Positions 5,479-6,527 of a stretch of DNA of 6,527 bases are shown here, one piece after another. This DNA comes from Opitutaceae bacterium (GTDB lineage: Bacteria > Verrucomicrobiota > Verrucomicrobiia > Opitutales > Opitutaceae): contig JAITDF010000120.1 in the NCBI GenBank assembly GCA_031282705.1, forward strand, positions 1-6,527, in the 5' to 3' direction. Position numbers and translations under genes: made by a program. A model generated the notes under the pieces. It was given only the letters and a program-made list of their open reading frames with translations. It did no database searches and was not told where the DNA came from. Within the stretch, counting starts at the first letter, position 1; each line of letters opens with the position of its first letter.

Positions 5479-6279
5479 ATGAAAACAACAACCGCCAGCA
5501 AACAACTCATGGGCGCGCTTCTGGCCGTGCTCGCGCTCGCCCCCGCCCTCGCCGCCACCGCCCAGACCGCGCCGCCCACGCCAAAAACGGTCGCGCCCAA
5601 CTACACGCCGCCGAAAAACGACCCGAAATATTACTACCAGGACGAAATCCAGTCCCGCGCCCACACGTGGGATTTTTATCTCACACCCGGCGTCATGATT
5701 CCCGGTGACGCCAGAATCAACAACGAGACCGTCTTCCTCCGCTGGCGCGACGAGGACGGGCATCGGCAAAGCGGCCGCATAAGGGGCGACTTGAAGCTCG
5801 ACCTCGACACCGCGTTCGCCTTCGGACTCGGGTTCGATTACAACTTCACCGAAAACTTCGCCGCGGGCGCCGAGATGAATTTCTCGGCACCCGATTATAA
5901 AGGCGTGTTTCATGACGTGGACACTGGCGACACTTATCTAATCAACGGCGACGCGAACCTCTACACATTCAACGCCTTTGCGCAGTATAATTTTATAAAG
6001 GGGAAATTCACCCCCTTTGTAAGAGGAAACCTCGGCTTCATGTATCTTGATTCGGGGATTTCCTCCGGCTACAGGTGGAACTCGCATTACTATTACGACT
6101 ATTACGACGAGCCGACGGTGGACGACACCTACCTCCTGCTCGGCGCCTCCGCCGGTCTCCGCTACGACTTCAACCGGCATGTGTCCGGAGCCATTTCCTA
6201 CACGGCCAACTGGGTGAAGTCCGGCAAGGATTGGAAATTGAACCATCTCATCGGCGTCACCGCGGGCTGGAATTATTGA
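5479..6279 (+). CDS. Outer-membrane beta-barrel protein (small porin-like, OmpW/OmpA-barrel type)
   Basis: This 266-residue protein has a clear Sec signal peptide (MKTTTASKQL, then a hydrophobic core LLAVLALAPALA), with cleavage likely after ALA25 or ATA28. A Pro-rich segment (about 31-48) follows, then alternating hydrophobic/aromatic strands such as TWDFYLTPGVMI, TAFAFGLGFDYNF, AAGAEMNFS, YTFNAFAQYNF, TPFVRGNLGFMYL, LLLGASAGLRYDF, SGAISYTANW and LIGVTAGWNY. These suggest an eight-stranded barrel. The chain ends in an aromatic (WNY), as in proteins recognised by the BAM machinery. A Tyr/Asp-rich hairpin (YYYDYYDE, about 204-211) is probably an outside loop. The specific ligand or role is unknown. 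The gene appears monocistronic, with a terminator 30 bases downstream. It could belong to the nearby sigma factor's regulon, but I see no promoter evidence for that. Confidence 0.85.
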   Translation: MKTTTASKQLMGALLAVLALAPALAATAQTAPPTPKTVAPNYTPPKNDPKYYYQDEIQSRAHTWDFYLTPGVMIPGDARINNETVFLRWRDEDGHRQSGRIRGDLKLDLDTAFAFGLGFDYNFTENFAAGAEMNFSAPDYKGVFHDVDTGDTYLINGDANLYTFNAFAQYNFIKGKFTPFVRGNLGFMYLDSGISSGYRWNSHYYYDYYDEPTVDDTYLLLGASAGLRYDFNRHVSGAISYTANWVKSGKDWKLNHLIGVTAGWNY

Positions 6280-6308
6280 TTTCCACCATCGCGCAAAAAA
6301 AACAATCC

Positions 6309-6338
6309 GCCCTCTCCGTAAAACGGGAGGGCTTTTTT
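6309..6338 (+). terminator. Intrinsic terminator of the beta-barrel gene
   Basis: GCCCTCTCCG (6309-6318) pairs with CGGGAGGGC (6324-6332) as nine base pairs with one bulged T and a TAAAA loop, followed by TTTTTT (6333-6338). An A8 run at 6297-6304 precedes the stem, so some minus-strand termination is also possible. Confidence 0.9.
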
Positions 6339-6481
6339 GCGTCCCAAGTTTTGCGCCCGGTGCCGCCGCTCCGCCGTCACCAATCACCCGGGAAAAACCC
6401 CAAATCCCAAAGGGACAGATCCCAAACACCCACCGGCGCGGAAGCGCACCAAAGGAGCGCGGGCATCCATCCAAAAACAAC

Positions 6482-6527
6482 ATGAAATCACTGATGTTAC
6501 GCGGCTCCGTCGTAACACGGATTTCCA
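6482..6527 (+). CDS. Possible start of a further gene (runs off the right edge)
   Basis: ATG at 6482-6484 opens a frame reading MKSLMLRGSVVTRIS that stays open to the window end. The nearest Shine-Dalgarno-like sequence (AAAGGAG, 6451-6457) is too far upstream (24 bases). Only 15 codons are visible and they overlap the palindrome described at 6495-6517, so this may be noncoding. No family is recognised. Confidence 0.25.
   Translation, partial: MKSLMLRGSVVTRIS
6495..6517. repeat. Palindromic element centred on CT
   Basis: TGTTACG (6495-6501) and CGTAACA (6511-6517) are exact inverted arms. Inside, CGG (6502-6504) and CCG (6507-6509) pair around a central CT (6505-6506), with T6510 unpaired. 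The left side extends to ACTGATGTTACGCG (6490-6503), which is exactly the reverse complement of 381-394. It resembles a small REP-like palindrome. It may instead be part of a coding start at 6482. Confidence 0.55.

Noticed and set aside
5290..5913. Minus-strand open frame of 207 codons opposite the beta-barrel gene
   Set aside because: The plus strand has a signal peptide, beta-strand pattern, terminal aromatic and a terminator; the minus product is a Gly/Val/Arg-rich shadow.
381..6503. A composite transposon bounded by the 14-base inverted sequences
   Set aside because: The interval contains prfB, a tRNA and central metabolism genes, and no second transposase is visible; two insertions, or an insertion plus an intact target, are simpler.

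Overview
The window is GC-rich DNA that looks like a chromosomal segment of a Gram-negative bacterium, most likely a verrucomicrobium of the Opitutae/Opitutaceae type. That placement is inferred from the general look of the RF2, OadA-like and ECF sigma proteins and from the genes with weak Shine-Dalgarno sites; no search was run.

Layout. At the left edge (1-142, minus strand) is the 5' end of an IS110-family transposase gene that runs out of the window. It has a good ribosome binding site and about 250 bases of strongly folded noncoding DNA upstream, the place where IS110-group elements carry their end and bridge RNA. Next, all on the minus strand, are prfB (450-1593, release factor 2, with a classic programmed +1 frameshift at an in-frame TGA) and an oxaloacetate decarboxylase alpha / pyruvate carboxylase B-type carboxyltransferase (1726-3234) that stops where a biotinyl domain would start. 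A 288-base gap follows, holding two tandem intrinsic terminators and an inverted repeat that may be the oadA promoter/operator. Then comes a translationally coupled ECF sigma factor / membrane anti-sigma pair (4898-4296 and 4299-3523, ATGA overlap).

The right part is on the plus strand: a tRNA-Lys(UUU) with encoded CCA (5135-5209), a small outer-membrane beta-barrel protein with a signal peptide (5479-6279), and a strong terminator (6309-6338). The last 190 bases hold a palindromic element (6495-6517) and possibly the first codons of another gene (6482 onward).

How they fit together. prfB and the tRNA are translation housekeeping genes, the carboxyltransferase is central C3/C4 metabolism, and the sigma/anti-sigma pair is an envelope-sensing module. 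The nearby beta-barrel protein could be one of its targets, but no shared promoter is visible. The most unusual points are the IS110 end with its candidate bridge-RNA region, and a 14-base sequence next to it that recurs inverted 6.1 kb away as one arm of a palindrome centred on CT, which could be an intact version of the insertion target.
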